Positions 18,422 to 27,174 of a stretch of 64,000 nt of DNA are shown here, piece after piece (within the stretch, counting starts at the first letter, position 1; every line of letters begins with the position of its first letter). The notes beneath the pieces are model-generated. The model did no database searches and had not been told where the DNA came from. It saw nothing but the letters and a program-made list of their open reading frames with translations. The translations under genes and the position numbers were made by a program. The stretch spans positions 96,215 through 160,214 of the forward strand of contig JASBTQ010000007.1 in NCBI GenBank assembly GCA_030148335.1, in the 5' to 3' direction. This stretch comes from Allomuricauda sp. GTDB lineage: Bacteria; Bacteroidota; Bacteroidia; Flavobacteriales; Flavobacteriaceae.

Positions 18422-18973
18422 TTATACAATTTGGTCCAGGGATTTTCGGTTCCATTGCTGTACTTTTCTATAGTCCGTCATGGACATCCCCGTCACCGAC
18501 TTGAACTGCTTGGCCAAATGGCTGCTGCTGGCATAGTCCAGATCGTAGGCAATCTCGGAAAAAGTCTTGCTCCCCATCTGGATCTGCTCCTTCACCTTTT
18601 CGATTTTTAGGAGGATGAAATACTTTTCTATGGTAACACCTTCCTTTGCGCTGAACATCTTGCTGAGTATCGAGTATTCCTTTTTCATGTTTTTGGATAG
18701 ATGGTCCGAGAGATTTTGATGCATCCCATTGTCCAAGGCAATGATCAAGTTTTTCTTGATCTGTGCAATGAAGGAGTCTTCTTGATCTTCGATCAATTCA
18801 AACCCGTTCCGCATCAAAATCTCCCGGACACGCTCCATTTGGCCCGTAGCCCCTTCCTTCAGCTCCACTTCTCCCAATTCAATCTGCACCACTTCAATGC
18901 CTGCCTTCAGAAATTCACTTTTCAGGACGCTCTTGCATCGATCGCATACCATATTTTTGACTTTGATGTGCAT
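18422..18973 (-). CDS. AraC-family regulator with N-terminal HMA-like metal-binding domain
   Basis: A 183-residue regulator. Residues 1-65 start MHIKVKNMVCDRCKSVLK: the Cys10-x2-Cys13 motif after a beta strand, then a helix and further strands, is the heavy-metal-associated (HMA) pattern. Residues about 95-175 form an AraC helix-turn-helix domain (SKTFSEIAYDLDYASSSHLAKQFKSVTG). Position between the metal-binding lipoprotein gene (28 bp) and copA (70 bp), all co-directional, makes it the likely copper-responsive regulator of the island. Direct metal sensing by the CxxC domain is inference; no enterobacterial CueR or CusR homologue is seen here. Confidence 0.85.
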   Translation of the reverse strand: MHIKVKNMVCDRCKSVLKSEFLKAGIEVVQIELGEVELKEGATGQMERVREILMRNGFELIEDQEDSFIAQIKKNLIIALDNGMHQNLSDHLSKNMKKEYSILSKMFSAKEGVTIEKYFILLKIEKVKEQIQMGSKTFSEIAYDLDYASSSHLAKQFKSVTGMSMTDYRKVQQWNRKSLDQIV

Positions 18974-19001
18974 TTTGGGTGCTCTTGTGGTTAAAGGAGT
19001 C

Positions 19002-19328
19002 TTAGTTATGGGTCTGGTCGCCTTCAGGCTTGTCCTCGTTCAAGACGTAGGCCATACCACATACCGGGCATTTCCCTTCTGTTTCGCTGCCACTTCCTTC
19101 GCAATGCATTGGGCAGACATAAGTAGAGGTGTACTCTTTTCCTTGCTTTGCGTCCATTTCCTTATGGTCCATATCGTGCCCTTCGTGTTCCATATCATGG
19201 CCCTCGTGTTCCATGGTTGCCTCGGTGGAGGTTTCCTTGCTCTCCTCTGTTTTTCCTTTACAGGATACGGTAAGTATCAAAGCTGATGCGAATGTAATTC
19301 CGATAATTGTTCTGATGTTTGTTCTCAT
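19002..19328 (-). CDS. heavy-metal-binding lipoprotein
   Basis: A 108-residue protein with a lipobox (SALILTVSCKG, Cys near residue 23). A His/Glu/Met-rich linker of repeated EHEGHDM units follows, then one heavy-metal-binding domain (YVCPMHCEG, then CPVCGMAYV). It should be anchored in the periplasmic leaflet and act as a copper buffer or donor to CusABC. The gap to cusC is 23 bp, so it belongs to the same transcript. The EHEGHDM repeat is partly tandem (two full copies plus MDHKEMD). Confidence 0.85.
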   Translation of the reverse strand: MRTNIRTIIGITFASALILTVSCKGKTEESKETSTEATMEHEGHDMEHEGHDMDHKEMDAKQGKEYTSTYVCPMHCEGSGSETEGKCPVCGMAYVLNEDKPEGDQTHN

Positions 19329-19351
19329 TTTTAATAAAATTAAAATTAAAA

Positions 19352-20572
19352 TTACTTGTTGATTAAATAATTGATGATGGCAGATTGTAAATAATATAAC
19401 TGCACTGATTGTATTTGATTGGTCTGAAACTTCAATTGCAACTCCTGAACATCAAGCACATCATTGAAATTGATTGTTCCCGTCTCATAATTTTTAATGA
19501 GGATTTCTTCGGCATCCTTGGCCTGGTCCAGGTTCTTTGCTTGGGTTTGATAGGCGATACGTGCTTGGTTGCGTTGCGAAATGGCACTGGCGTAGGCATT
19601 CTCCAAAACATTCAATCGCTCTTCTTTTTGAAATTCAATTTCCTTTTGTCGAAGCTCATTCTGCTTGGTAACCGACTTGAATTTGTTGTTGAAGACGGGA
19701 ATTGAAAATGTGACCATGGGCATCACAATATCCTTTCCATTATCACTAAAAACCATATCCTCCCGTTCCGAAACAGGGATGTAGTCCAATCCAATCCCAA
19801 AACTGGGTGCGTTCTCCTTTTGGTTGAGCAATTCAGATTGGGTAACCGATTCGTACAATTGGTCGTATTTGAGCAACTCCGGATTTAAACTTAAATCGTC
19901 CTTGTTGGCCATGGGGTCATCCTCCGGAATTTCCATTTCCTCCACAACTTCCACGGCAATTCGTTCCTCACGATTCAGCAAATTGTTGAAAACAGCCTGT
20001 TCCGCCAAGTACGATTGCTCCAAGACTTCCTTCTGCTGTTGCAATTCGTTTTGTCGAATTTGAAGTTTGAGGATGTCCACGGCCGAAGCTTTTCCCACCT
20101 CAACCGAAGTCAATGCCAAGGTCTCGTAGGTTTTCAGCAGTTCAATGTTTTCCTGAAGCACCTTTTGCTTGGCCTGAATCCCATATAAATTATAATAGGA
20201 TTGTGCCAATGACAACGCCAGTTTTCGTTTGGCAATGACAATTTCTGCATACTCCGTCTCTGCCATTGAACTGGCATAATTCTCCCGTGCGGTGATGGTA
20301 CCGAACCACGGCAACATCTGCGATACCGAAAACCTGGCCCGCTGCGCTCCCGTTCTCGTCTCCGGTTCACTCACAAAATAACCCGCACCAACAGTTGTGT
20401 TGGGCAAGGTGTTCATTTCGTTCACTTTTTCCTTTGCAATATTATAGCGCAGCTCCAGTGCCTGGATCATGGGGCTGTTCTGCTCAGCTTCCTGAAGATA
20501 GAACTCCAACGATTGGGCATTTGCCCCAAAAGTCACAAGTGCAACAACTATATATAGAAGTTTCTTTCTCAT
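19352..20572 (-). CDS. cusC: TolC-family outer-membrane channel
   Basis: A 406-residue outer-membrane efflux protein with a signal peptide (MRKKLLYIVVALVTFGANAQ) and the two repeated coiled-coil halves of TolC proteins. These include SLAQSYYNLYGIQAKQKVLQ and LEVGKA-type regions (ALTSVEVGKASAVDILKLQ) in the first half and YETGTINFNDVLDVQELQL in the second. It overlaps cusA by 4 bp (its ATG lies in the cusA stop region), so the two are translationally coupled. It forms the exit duct of the copper/silver pump. It is slightly shorter than E. coli CusC, which is usual in Bacteroidota. Confidence 0.9.
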   Translation of the reverse strand: MRKKLLYIVVALVTFGANAQSLEFYLQEAEQNSPMIQALELRYNIAKEKVNEMNTLPNTTVGAGYFVSEPETRTGAQRARFSVSQMLPWFGTITARENYASSMAETEYAEIVIAKRKLALSLAQSYYNLYGIQAKQKVLQENIELLKTYETLALTSVEVGKASAVDILKLQIRQNELQQQKEVLEQSYLAEQAVFNNLLNREERIAVEVVEEMEIPEDDPMANKDDLSLNPELLKYDQLYESVTQSELLNQKENAPSFGIGLDYIPVSEREDMVFSDNGKDIVMPMVTFSIPVFNNKFKSVTKQNELRQKEIEFQKEERLNVLENAYASAISQRNQARIAYQTQAKNLDQAKDAEEILIKNYETGTINFNDVLDVQELQLKFQTNQIQSVQLYYLQSAIINYLINK

Positions 20573-23500
20573 TGGTTTTGTAGTTTAAGTTGCAATTCAC
20601 TTTTCCAACTGTACAGCACCGGCACCACAAAGAGCGTGATCAATGCGATCAACATGCCCCCGAAACTGGGAATGGCCATCGGAATCATGATGTCACTTCC
20701 TCGTCCAGTACTGGTGAGCACGGGCAAAAGAGCCAAAATGGTGGTCGCTGTGGTCATCAAACAAGGTCTGATACGTTTTTCTCCCGCTTCCAATACCGAA
20801 GCACGGATACCTTTCAAGTTGTCTGGCTTGTTTTTGTCGAAAGTTTGGGTAAGGTATGTAGCCATCACCACTCCATCATCCGTAGCTATTCCAAAAAGTG
20901 CAATAAATCCAACCCAAACCGCCACACTCAAGTTAATGGTGTGCATCTGGAAAAGGTCCCTTAAGTTTTCACCCATAAAACTGAAGTTCAGGAACCAATC
21001 TTGACCATAGAACCAGATCATCAAGAATCCGCCTGCAAAAGCCACTGCAATTCCCGAAAATACCATTAGGGATGTGCCCACCGACCTAAATTGAAAGTAG
21101 AGGATCAGAAATATGATCAAGAGGGCCAACGGAACCACCACGGACAATGTTTTTTCGGCACGCAGCTGATTTTCATACGTTCCGGTGAATTGATAGCTGA
21201 TACCTTTTGGGACCACCAATTCTCCATTTTCTATTTTTTCCAAAATCGTGGCCTGGGCATTTTCCACCACATCCACCTCGGCAAAGCCATCCTGCTTGTC
21301 AAAAAGCACGTAGCCCACCAAAAAGGTGTCCTCACTTTTAATGTTCTGCGGTCCTTGCTCATAACGTATGTTCACCAACTCACCCAAGGGCACTTGCTTG
21401 CCTTTCTCCAAGGGGACATAAATATTTTTCAGGTCGGTGGGGTTTTCCCGAAGTTCTCGTGGATAGCGCACCCGGATTCCGTAACGTTCCCTGCCCTCCA
21501 CGGTCTGTGTCAGTGGCATTCCACCAATGGCCACTTCAAGTATTTGTTGCACATCCTCGATGACCAATCCGTAACGCACCAATTTTTCACGGTCTATATC
21601 GATAAGGAGGTAGGGTTTGCCCACGATTCGGTCTGCAAAAACTGCTTCGTCCTTGACCCCGGTCGCTTCTTTTAGAATCTGTTCCAATTTCAGGCCAAAG
21701 CTTTCGATTTCCTTTAAATCCTGACCTTTTACTTTAATCCCCATCGGTGCCCGCATCCCGGTTTGAAGCATCACCAACCGTGTTTCTATAGGTTGTAGTT
21801 TAGGTGCCGAAGTGACCCCCGGCAATCTGGAGACCTTAACTATTTCATCCCAAATATCATCGGGGCTTCCGATTTCTGGACGCCAGTTTCTAAAATATTC
21901 CCCATCACTATCCGGAATCAATAAACTTCTATCTATTCGCAATGGGTCGCTTATATGGGTGTCCTTATAGTTTTGTTCATTGGTTACTTCCAAATTTGGA
22001 TTGGCCAATACTTTTCCGTTGCTCAACTCAAAATACCCATCCGCATTCACTTTGAACCGCTGAGGGCTTCCCTTTTCATTTTTCTGGTATTCCGGTCGGT
22101 ATTGGATAATATTTTCATACATGGAAAGGGGTGCGGGGTCCAAAGCGGATTCCGTTCTTCCTGCCTTACCCACCACTGTTTGAATTTCCGGGATGGTGGC
22201 CACGGCCATATCCAATTGCTGAACCACCCTTTTGTTCTCCTCTACTCCCGCATGTGGCAGGGAGGTGGGCATCAACAAAAATGAACCTTCATTGAGTGAG
22301 GGCATAAATTCTTGACCCGTATTGCGCATAATAATGAATCCAAAGACGACAATTACGGTAGGTATGGAGAGAAACAGCAATTTGTTTTCCAATGCCCAGG
22401 TTAAAATGCGGCTGTAGTATTGTCTAAAGACATAAAATCCACCCAGCAGAACACCACAGATCAATCCCACAAAAATCAGGTTGATGGCAATGCTACGGTC
22501 AAAACCAAGCGGCCTCCAATAGGTGGCCAACAAGAAGGCAATGGTGCCCACGCAGATAGCCACATTGAGCAAACTGGCTTGTTTTGCGTCCAACATTTGA
22601 CGTACTCTTAGGATACCGGAAACACCAAAGGCAATCAAGGCCAAGCCCAACCAATAGCCGAAAGCAATCGCAACCAACCCCAATGCCATCAAAATGCCAT
22701 TCCAAACATAGGTGAAGATAGGTGGTCTATTTTTCCCTTTAAATATGATGGCGGCAAATGGCGGAATAAGGAACAGTGCCACAATAATGGATGCCGTCAA
22801 TGCCATGGTTTTTGTAAAGGCCAGCGGTCTAAACAATTTTCCTTCGGCGCCCACCATAGTGAAAACAGGGATGAAACTGATTATCGTGGTCAATACTGCC
22901 GTCACGATGGCCCCCGAAACCTCTGCAGTGGCCCTATACACCACTTCATTAGTGGGTAAGTTTTGGTCATTTTCATCCATATGCCGAATAATGTTCTCGG
23001 AGAGAATCACCCCAACATCCACCATGGTTCCTATGGCAATGGCGATACCAGATAGTGCCACAATGTTGGCGTCCACACCGAACATTTTCATGGAGATGAA
23101 TACCATAAGAACGGCAACAGGCAGCAGACCGGAAATTAAAATGGAGGCTCTGAGGTTGAACACCATGACCACAATCACCAAAATGGTGATAAGAATTTCG
23201 AGGGTCAATGCCTCATTCAAAGTCCCCAAGGTTTCTTGGATGAGTTCCGTTCTGTCATAAAATGGAACCAAAGTGAGTTGTGATATTGTTCCATCCTTTA
23301 ATTCTTTGGATGGAAGTCCTGCGCTCATCTCCGCAATCTTTTCCTTGACATTGTTGATGACTTCCAGCGGGTTGGCTCCATATCGTGCAACGACCACGCC
23401 ACCAACTACTTCGGCCCCTTCCTTGTCCAAAATGCCACGACGCACAGCAGGACCCAAAGACACATGGGCCACATCCTTAATTCTGATGGCAGTGTAATCG

Positions 23501-24306
23501 GTTGATGCCACTACAGCATTTTTGATGTCTTCCAAGGATTTGATATAGCCCAATCCCCTAACTAAATATTCCGCTTTATTGATTTCCAAGGTCTGTGCAC
23601 CAATATCGCGGTTGCTTTGTTTTACCGCTTTTACCACTTGATCCAAGCCTACATTGTATTGCTTCATCAGTTCTGGATCCACATCGACTTGGTATTCCTG
23701 CACAAAACCACCAATAGAAGCCACTTCAGAGACCCCTGATGCAGATGAAAGGGCATATTTTACATAGTAATCCTGAACGCTCCGCAATTCTTGCAGGTCC
23801 CAGCCCCCAGTTACATTGCCTTCTTTGTCCCTACCTTCCAAAGTATACCAGAAAATCTGCCCCAAAGCAGTGGCATCGGGTCCCAAGGCAGGATTTACGC
23901 CATCAGGCAATAGGTTGTTGGGTAAAGAATTGAGCTTTTCCAAAATGCGGCTGCGGCTCCAGTAAAACTCCACATCCTCTTCAAAAATGATATAGATACT
24001 GGAAAACCCGAACATGGATGAACTCCGTATGGTCCGAACCCCAGGGATGCCCAGTAACGATGTTGTCAATGGATAGGTAATTTGGTCCTCGATATCCTGC
24101 GGGGACCGTCCCGGCCATTTGGTGAAGACAATTTGTTGGTTTTCCCCAATATCGGGAATGGCATCCACAGCCACAGGGTTGCTCGGTAGAACACCAGTGT
24201 CCCAGTTAAATGGTGTACTCACAATTCCCCAAGCCATAAAAACTAGCAGGAGAAGTGCGGCGACCAATTTGTTTTCTATTAAAAATTTTATGCTTTTGTT
24301 TAGCAT
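20569..24306 (-). CDS. cusA: CusA/CzcA-type heavy-metal RND pump
   Basis: Proton-driven inner-membrane pump of 1245 residues, well above the roughly 1040-1050 of E. coli CusA. Heavy-metal RND features are clear: MLNKSIKFLIENK start, TKWPGRSPQDIEDQITYPLTT, the GIAIAIGTMVDVGVILSEN helix with acidic proton-relay residues, and GIATDDGVVMATYL near the end. Extra length sits in two places. One is a hydrophobic insert of about 100 residues with several predicted membrane segments after TM6 (from FTYVWNGILMAL to FYVFRQYY). The other is a polar insert in the second periplasmic loop (GYFELSNGKVLANPNLEV). Metal choice (Cu/Ag) is inferred from neighbouring copA and cusB. Confidence 0.92.
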   Translation of the reverse strand: MLNKSIKFLIENKLVAALLLLVFMAWGIVSTPFNWDTGVLPSNPVAVDAIPDIGENQQIVFTKWPGRSPQDIEDQITYPLTTSLLGIPGVRTIRSSSMFGFSSIYIIFEEDVEFYWSRSRILEKLNSLPNNLLPDGVNPALGPDATALGQIFWYTLEGRDKEGNVTGGWDLQELRSVQDYYVKYALSSASGVSEVASIGGFVQEYQVDVDPELMKQYNVGLDQVVKAVKQSNRDIGAQTLEINKAEYLVRGLGYIKSLEDIKNAVVASTDYTAIRIKDVAHVSLGPAVRRGILDKEGAEVVGGVVVARYGANPLEVINNVKEKIAEMSAGLPSKELKDGTISQLTLVPFYDRTELIQETLGTLNEALTLEILITILVIVVMVFNLRASILISGLLPVAVLMVFISMKMFGVDANIVALSGIAIAIGTMVDVGVILSENIIRHMDENDQNLPTNEVVYRATAEVSGAIVTAVLTTIISFIPVFTMVGAEGKLFRPLAFTKTMALTASIIVALFLIPPFAAIIFKGKNRPPIFTYVWNGILMALGLVAIAFGYWLGLALIAFGVSGILRVRQMLDAKQASLLNVAICVGTIAFLLATYWRPLGFDRSIAINLIFVGLICGVLLGGFYVFRQYYSRILTWALENKLLFLSIPTVIVVFGFIIMRNTGQEFMPSLNEGSFLLMPTSLPHAGVEENKRVVQQLDMAVATIPEIQTVVGKAGRTESALDPAPLSMYENIIQYRPEYQKNEKGSPQRFKVNADGYFELSNGKVLANPNLEVTNEQNYKDTHISDPLRIDRSLLIPDSDGEYFRNWRPEIGSPDDIWDEIVKVSRLPGVTSAPKLQPIETRLVMLQTGMRAPMGIKVKGQDLKEIESFGLKLEQILKEATGVKDEAVFADRIVGKPYLLIDIDREKLVRYGLVIEDVQQILEVAIGGMPLTQTVEGRERYGIRVRYPRELRENPTDLKNIYVPLEKGKQVPLGELVNIRYEQGPQNIKSEDTFLVGYVLFDKQDGFAEVDVVENAQATILEKIENGELVVPKGISYQFTGTYENQLRAEKTLSVVVPLALLIIFLILYFQFRSVGTSLMVFSGIAVAFAGGFLMIWFYGQDWFLNFSFMGENLRDLFQMHTINLSVAVWVGFIALFGIATDDGVVMATYLTQTFDKNKPDNLKGIRASVLEAGEKRIRPCLMTTATTILALLPVLTSTGRGSDIMIPMAIPSFGGMLIALITLFVVPVLYSWKSELQLKLQNQ

Positions 24307-24358
24307 GAGCGTTTGATTTAAACATTGATTGACACAAAAACACGTAAAAACGCATTAG

Positions 24359-24378
24359 CCCGACCACCAGGTGTCGGG
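24359..24378 (-). terminator. stem-loop between HYC_CC_PP gene and cusA
   Basis: CCCGAC (24359-24364) and GTCGGG (24373-24378) form a perfect 6-bp stem with an 8-base loop, placed between two co-directional genes. Read on the minus strand it is followed by TAATGCGTTTTTACG, a weak T-run. It could attenuate or partly terminate transcription entering cusA; a protein-binding role is also possible. Confidence 0.45.
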
Positions 24379-24398
24379 TACATTCAATCTATGTTAAA

Positions 24399-24791
24399 TC
24401 AAATACGAAAAGTCTGGTCCAGGACTTGCACGTCCCGTATCAAAGGAGGCGGATTGTATTCGCTGAAGGAGTTGGATTCTTCAGAATCAATCTCAAAAAT
24501 TTGAATATAGGTTTGGACAAAGCTTAACAGAAAGAGTTGCTGGTCCAAATCAAACTTCTCAAGGGAGATTTTTAGGTCATCTTGACCTTGAACGGTGAAC
24601 GATTCATCATCACAACAGGATTTTTCCATTTCCTTATCCATGTCCATTCCGCAATCATCGGCATGGGCAAAAAGGGAAATATCCATCACCCGGCCCATGC
24701 AAATATGCTTGTCCACCGTCCATGAAACGGTGGAAGCCAAAACCAAAAGGGCCATTAGTGAGGATACTATTTGATGAAAAATCTGTTTCAT
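24399..24791 (-). CDS. HYC_CC_PP family protein
   Basis: A 130-residue exported protein with a signal-type N-terminus (FHQIVSSLMALLVLASTVSWTV). The family marks are KHICMGR near residue 28, DDCGMDMDKEMEKSCCDDE near 46-64, and YNPPPLIRD near the C-terminus, which give the name HYC_CC_PP. The cysteines, methionines and His could bind copper. It is the first gene of the minus-strand copper run, 92 bp before cusA. Function is not established to my knowledge; periplasmic metal handling is an inference from position and residues. Confidence 0.78.
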   Translation of the reverse strand: MKQIFHQIVSSLMALLVLASTVSWTVDKHICMGRVMDISLFAHADDCGMDMDKEMEKSCCDDESFTVQGQDDLKISLEKFDLDQQLFLLSFVQTYIQIFEIDSEESNSFSEYNPPPLIRDVQVLDQTFRI

Positions 24792-25130
24792 TCGATTACA
24801 AAACTACAAAATATCAACATTTCTTGTCATTTATAAACACATTTATATCAATTTCGCTCTAAACAGAGCAGTTTTAAAAATCTGACCACAAATCTTACCC
24901 CCAACTTTTGCGCATGGATCCTGTTAGGTTTTTGTAGTGTTCCGGTAGGAACTGCTTATCATCTCGTTCGCATAAAAATTACCAGTTTTCCATCCGAGAA
25001 TCCAAGCGATTGCTTCGAATATGTTCTAAACGAAGAATCACAAATGTATGTATGCATTCCACGTATAACGAAATATAAAAATGTGATCCAAATGGCTTAC
25101 ATGCTTTTTACAATTAAATGAAAATGTAAT
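24792..25130. other. divergent spacer upstream of the copper run; no gene seen
   Basis: About 340 bp between the divergent HYC_CC_PP and HTH genes, AT-rich. On the minus strand TAGTTTTG (24806-24799) fits the -7 box, but it lies only 7 bp before the ATG at 24791, so either the transcript is nearly leaderless or this match is accidental. No ORF is supported. Confidence 0.4.
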
Positions 25131-25385
25131 ATGGGTAAGCTAAAACCAGAGGATATTGCATTGAACAATAAGATTGCGCATCGAATCAAAGAATTGCGCA
25201 TAAAGGCTGACCCCAATCAAAAAAGATTTGCAGAAAATAATGATTTGGAAAGGCAAACTTTAAATAGATGGGAAAGTGTTAATGATAACCGTGGAGTTTC
25301 AATTCACACTATCAGTAGATTTTGCAGAATGATAAATATTAGTATAAAAGATTTTTTCTCTTCAGACTCATTTAAAAATCAATAA
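25131..25385 (+). CDS. small XRE-type helix-turn-helix protein
   Basis: An 84-residue protein made almost only of one HTH_3/XRE domain: NKIAHRIKELRIKADPNQKRFAENNDLERQTLNRWE is the helix-turn-helix part, followed by ISRFCRMINISIKDFF, the usual last helix. There is no other domain, so it is probably a small DNA-binding regulator. It stands alone, with 216 bp of gene-free DNA after it. The A+T-rich codon use differs from the neighbouring genes, which may mean it was acquired. Confidence 0.75.
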   Translation: MGKLKPEDIALNNKIAHRIKELRIKADPNQKRFAENNDLERQTLNRWESVNDNRGVSIHTISRFCRMINISIKDFFSSDSFKNQ

Positions 25386-25600
25386 TTCCAATTTCCTCCA
25401 AAAATCTCTTTTCACTTTTTTAAATTCTTTACAGAATTCCACGTTTTTCCTTTTCTTGAAAATTCTTACATTGTATCACCGTATTCCCCAACTTCTGAGT
25501 GAACATTATGGACATCATACTTTGGACGAAAGGTAAAATTTAAGCCACGTCCCTTTTTTGATGGTGCACGGGAAAAGATCATTCACACTACTTTGGTACA

Positions 25601-26332
25601 ATGGCAACCAACACAGGACAGGACATGAAAAAAGTAACACTGGACAATTACCTCGATAGTCATTACATCCACAGGAGCAATTGGCTAAGGGCGGCCGTTT
25701 TAGGGGCCAATGACGGTATAATTTCCATTTCCAGCCTCGCCATCGGTGTTGCAACTGCAAGCTCGACCAATGAACCTGTTATTTTGGCCACAGTGGCTGG
25801 ACTTGTGGCAGGAGCGGCCTCTATGGCTGCAGGGGAATATGTATCTGTAAGCTCACAGACCGACATTGAAAAGGCAGATATGGAAAGAGAGGAAAAAGAA
25901 TTGGCAGAAATGCCGGAACAAGAGTTGGACATATTGGCACAGATTTATGAAAAAAGAGGGTTGAAACGTGAAACAGCCATACAAGTTGCCCAAGAACTGA
26001 CAGCTGCCGATGCCTTGGGAACGCATATACGGGACGAATTGGGGATCAATGAAATCAGTAAGGCCAATCCAATTCAGGCAGCATTGGCCTCAGGTGCCGC
26101 ATTCACCTTTGGAGGTATTTTACCTCTTTTGGTCGTTCTTTTTGCCCCTATAAAGGGAATGGAATTTTGGCTCTATGGATTTACAATGATTTTCTTGCTC
26201 GTTTTGGGTGCAACGGCTGCCAGGACCGGTGGTTCAAATATATTGAAGGGAATGGCCAGGATTACCATTTGGGGCACCATCGCCATGGGTCTTTCCGCAT
26301 TTGTGGGCTATCTCTTTGGGGTAAGTGTCTAA
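25601..26332 (+). CDS. VIT1/CCC1-family iron/manganese transporter
   Basis: A 243-residue membrane protein of the VIT family. Helix 1 carries NWLRAAVLGANDGIISISSLAIGVA. A second segment, ILATVAGLVAGAASMAAGEYVSVSSQTD, is the family signature of H2. A charged cytoplasmic metal-binding stalk follows (EKADMEREEKELAEMPEQELDILAQIYEKRG), then three more helices to the C-terminus. It should move Fe2+ or Mn2+ out of the cytoplasm. ATG 25601 is used; ATG 25625 (MKKVTLDNYL) is an in-frame alternative. A perfect hairpin lies directly behind the stop. Confidence 0.9.
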   Translation: MATNTGQDMKKVTLDNYLDSHYIHRSNWLRAAVLGANDGIISISSLAIGVATASSTNEPVILATVAGLVAGAASMAAGEYVSVSSQTDIEKADMEREEKELAEMPEQELDILAQIYEKRGLKRETAIQVAQELTAADALGTHIRDELGINEISKANPIQAALASGAAFTFGGILPLLVVLFAPIKGMEFWLYGFTMIFLLVLGATAARTGGSNILKGMARITIWGTIAMGLSAFVGYLFGVSV

Positions 26333-26333
26333 A

Positions 26334-26351
26334 GCTTCCCAAAAGGGAAGC
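26334..26351 (+). terminator. hairpin after VIT gene
   Basis: GCTTCCC (26334-26340) and GGGAAGC (26345-26351) form a perfect 7-bp stem with an AAAA loop, two bases after the stop codon. There is no T-run behind it, so it may stabilise the mRNA end instead of terminating by itself. Confidence 0.6.
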
Positions 26352-26444
26352 AAATCCACCACTAGGGATACATCATTCCCCCAATTTCCCATAAGCATGA
26401 TTACGTGTTTGATATCCAAGTGAAAAGCAGAGAAAAACCCAATG

Positions 26445-26495
26445 CCTATGAGGTAGGCCTTGCAACGCAAAGCCCGACCCTTTAAGGGCACGCCC
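26445..26495. repeat. REP-like intergenic repeat, copy 1
   Basis: ATGAGG...TTGCAACGCAAAGCCCGACC...GGGCACGCCCC resembles the segment at 28148-28193 (same order: ATGAGG, TTGCAGCGAAAAGCCCGG, GGG, ATGCCC). The core TTGCA-CG-AAAGCCCG is shared almost base for base. The form recalls GATTGCAGCG...GCCC intergenic repeats common in Bacteroidota chromosomes. Confidence 0.5.
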
Positions 26496-26565
26496 CACAA
26501 ACAGCATGGTTCCGACACCCGTATCATCCCTGTAAAGTGTACCACATCATTTTTTTTTAATTTAC

Positions 26566-26581
26566 GGGTGATATATCGCCC
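26566..26581. promoter_or_regulatory. operator-like palindrome upstream of the sigma factor gene
   Basis: GGGTGATATATCGCCC is a 16-bp inverted repeat with one non-matching pair (T/G). It lies 36 bp before the sigma-factor ATG at 26617, where a core promoter would be expected. It has no T-run, so a protein-binding site is likelier than a terminator. Confidence 0.35.
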
Positions 26582-26616
26582 ATAAACTGCACTTATATAT
26601 ATAAAAGAAACATACC

Positions 26617-27174
26617 ATGGAAACATTGGAACAAATAGACGATGCCGTAGGGACATTGGCCAAAAACGAAGAGGTAGCGGACATCTATGACCAGACCTTT
26701 CCCCTTGTGGCCAAGTATATTGCTGCCAGGGGAGGTTCATTCGAAGAGGCAAAGGACATCTTCCATGATGCCCTGATCCTGTTCATCGAAAAAAGAGCTG
26801 AAAGCCCTGAACACACCATTACCTCCAACAGCGCCTATATTTTGGGCATTTCAAAACATCTATGGATCAGAAAAAGCCAAAAGAACGGGCATAGCATACC
26901 CATGGACCACATGGAAAGCCAGATCGCGATACCGGACGATTACTTCCCAACGGTAAGCAATAGGCGATTGCTCCATGTTTTAAAGATCGCGGGGGAAAGG
27001 TGCCTAGACCTGCTCCGTTCCTTCTATTTCCAGCAGTTTTCACTAAAGGAGATGGCCAGTTCCCTGGGCTATTCAAACGAACATTCAGTGAGCGTACAGA
27101 AATACAAATGCCTTGAAAAACTCAGGAATACCGTAAAAGAAAAATCCATGACCTATGATGACTTCTCGGAATAA
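26617..27174 (+). CDS. sigma-70 family (ECF-type) RNA polymerase sigma factor
   Basis: A 185-residue protein with an N-terminal sigma-2-like helical region (VADIYDQTFPLVAKYIAARGGSFEEAKDIFHDALILFIEK, about residues 20-60) and a C-terminal sigma-4 helix-turn-helix (CLDLLRSFYFQQFSLKEMASSLGYSNEHSVSVQKYKCLEKLR, about 130-172). It resembles small Bacteroidota sigma factors that pair with short cytoplasmic anti-sigma proteins. Its 3' end overlaps the next gene by 20 bp, and a ClpP-like gene follows, so the three form one transcription unit. The regulon is unknown. Confidence 0.82.
   Translation: METLEQIDDAVGTLAKNEEVADIYDQTFPLVAKYIAARGGSFEEAKDIFHDALILFIEKRAESPEHTITSNSAYILGISKHLWIRKSQKNGHSIPMDHMESQIAIPDDYFPTVSNRRLLHVLKIAGERCLDLLRSFYFQQFSLKEMASSLGYSNEHSVSVQKYKCLEKLRNTVKEKSMTYDDFSE

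Noticed and set aside
24799..24806. TAGTTTTG box directly before the HYC_CC_PP gene as promoter
   Set aside because: Only 7 bp separate it from the start codon and no -33 element is seen; kept only as a remark.
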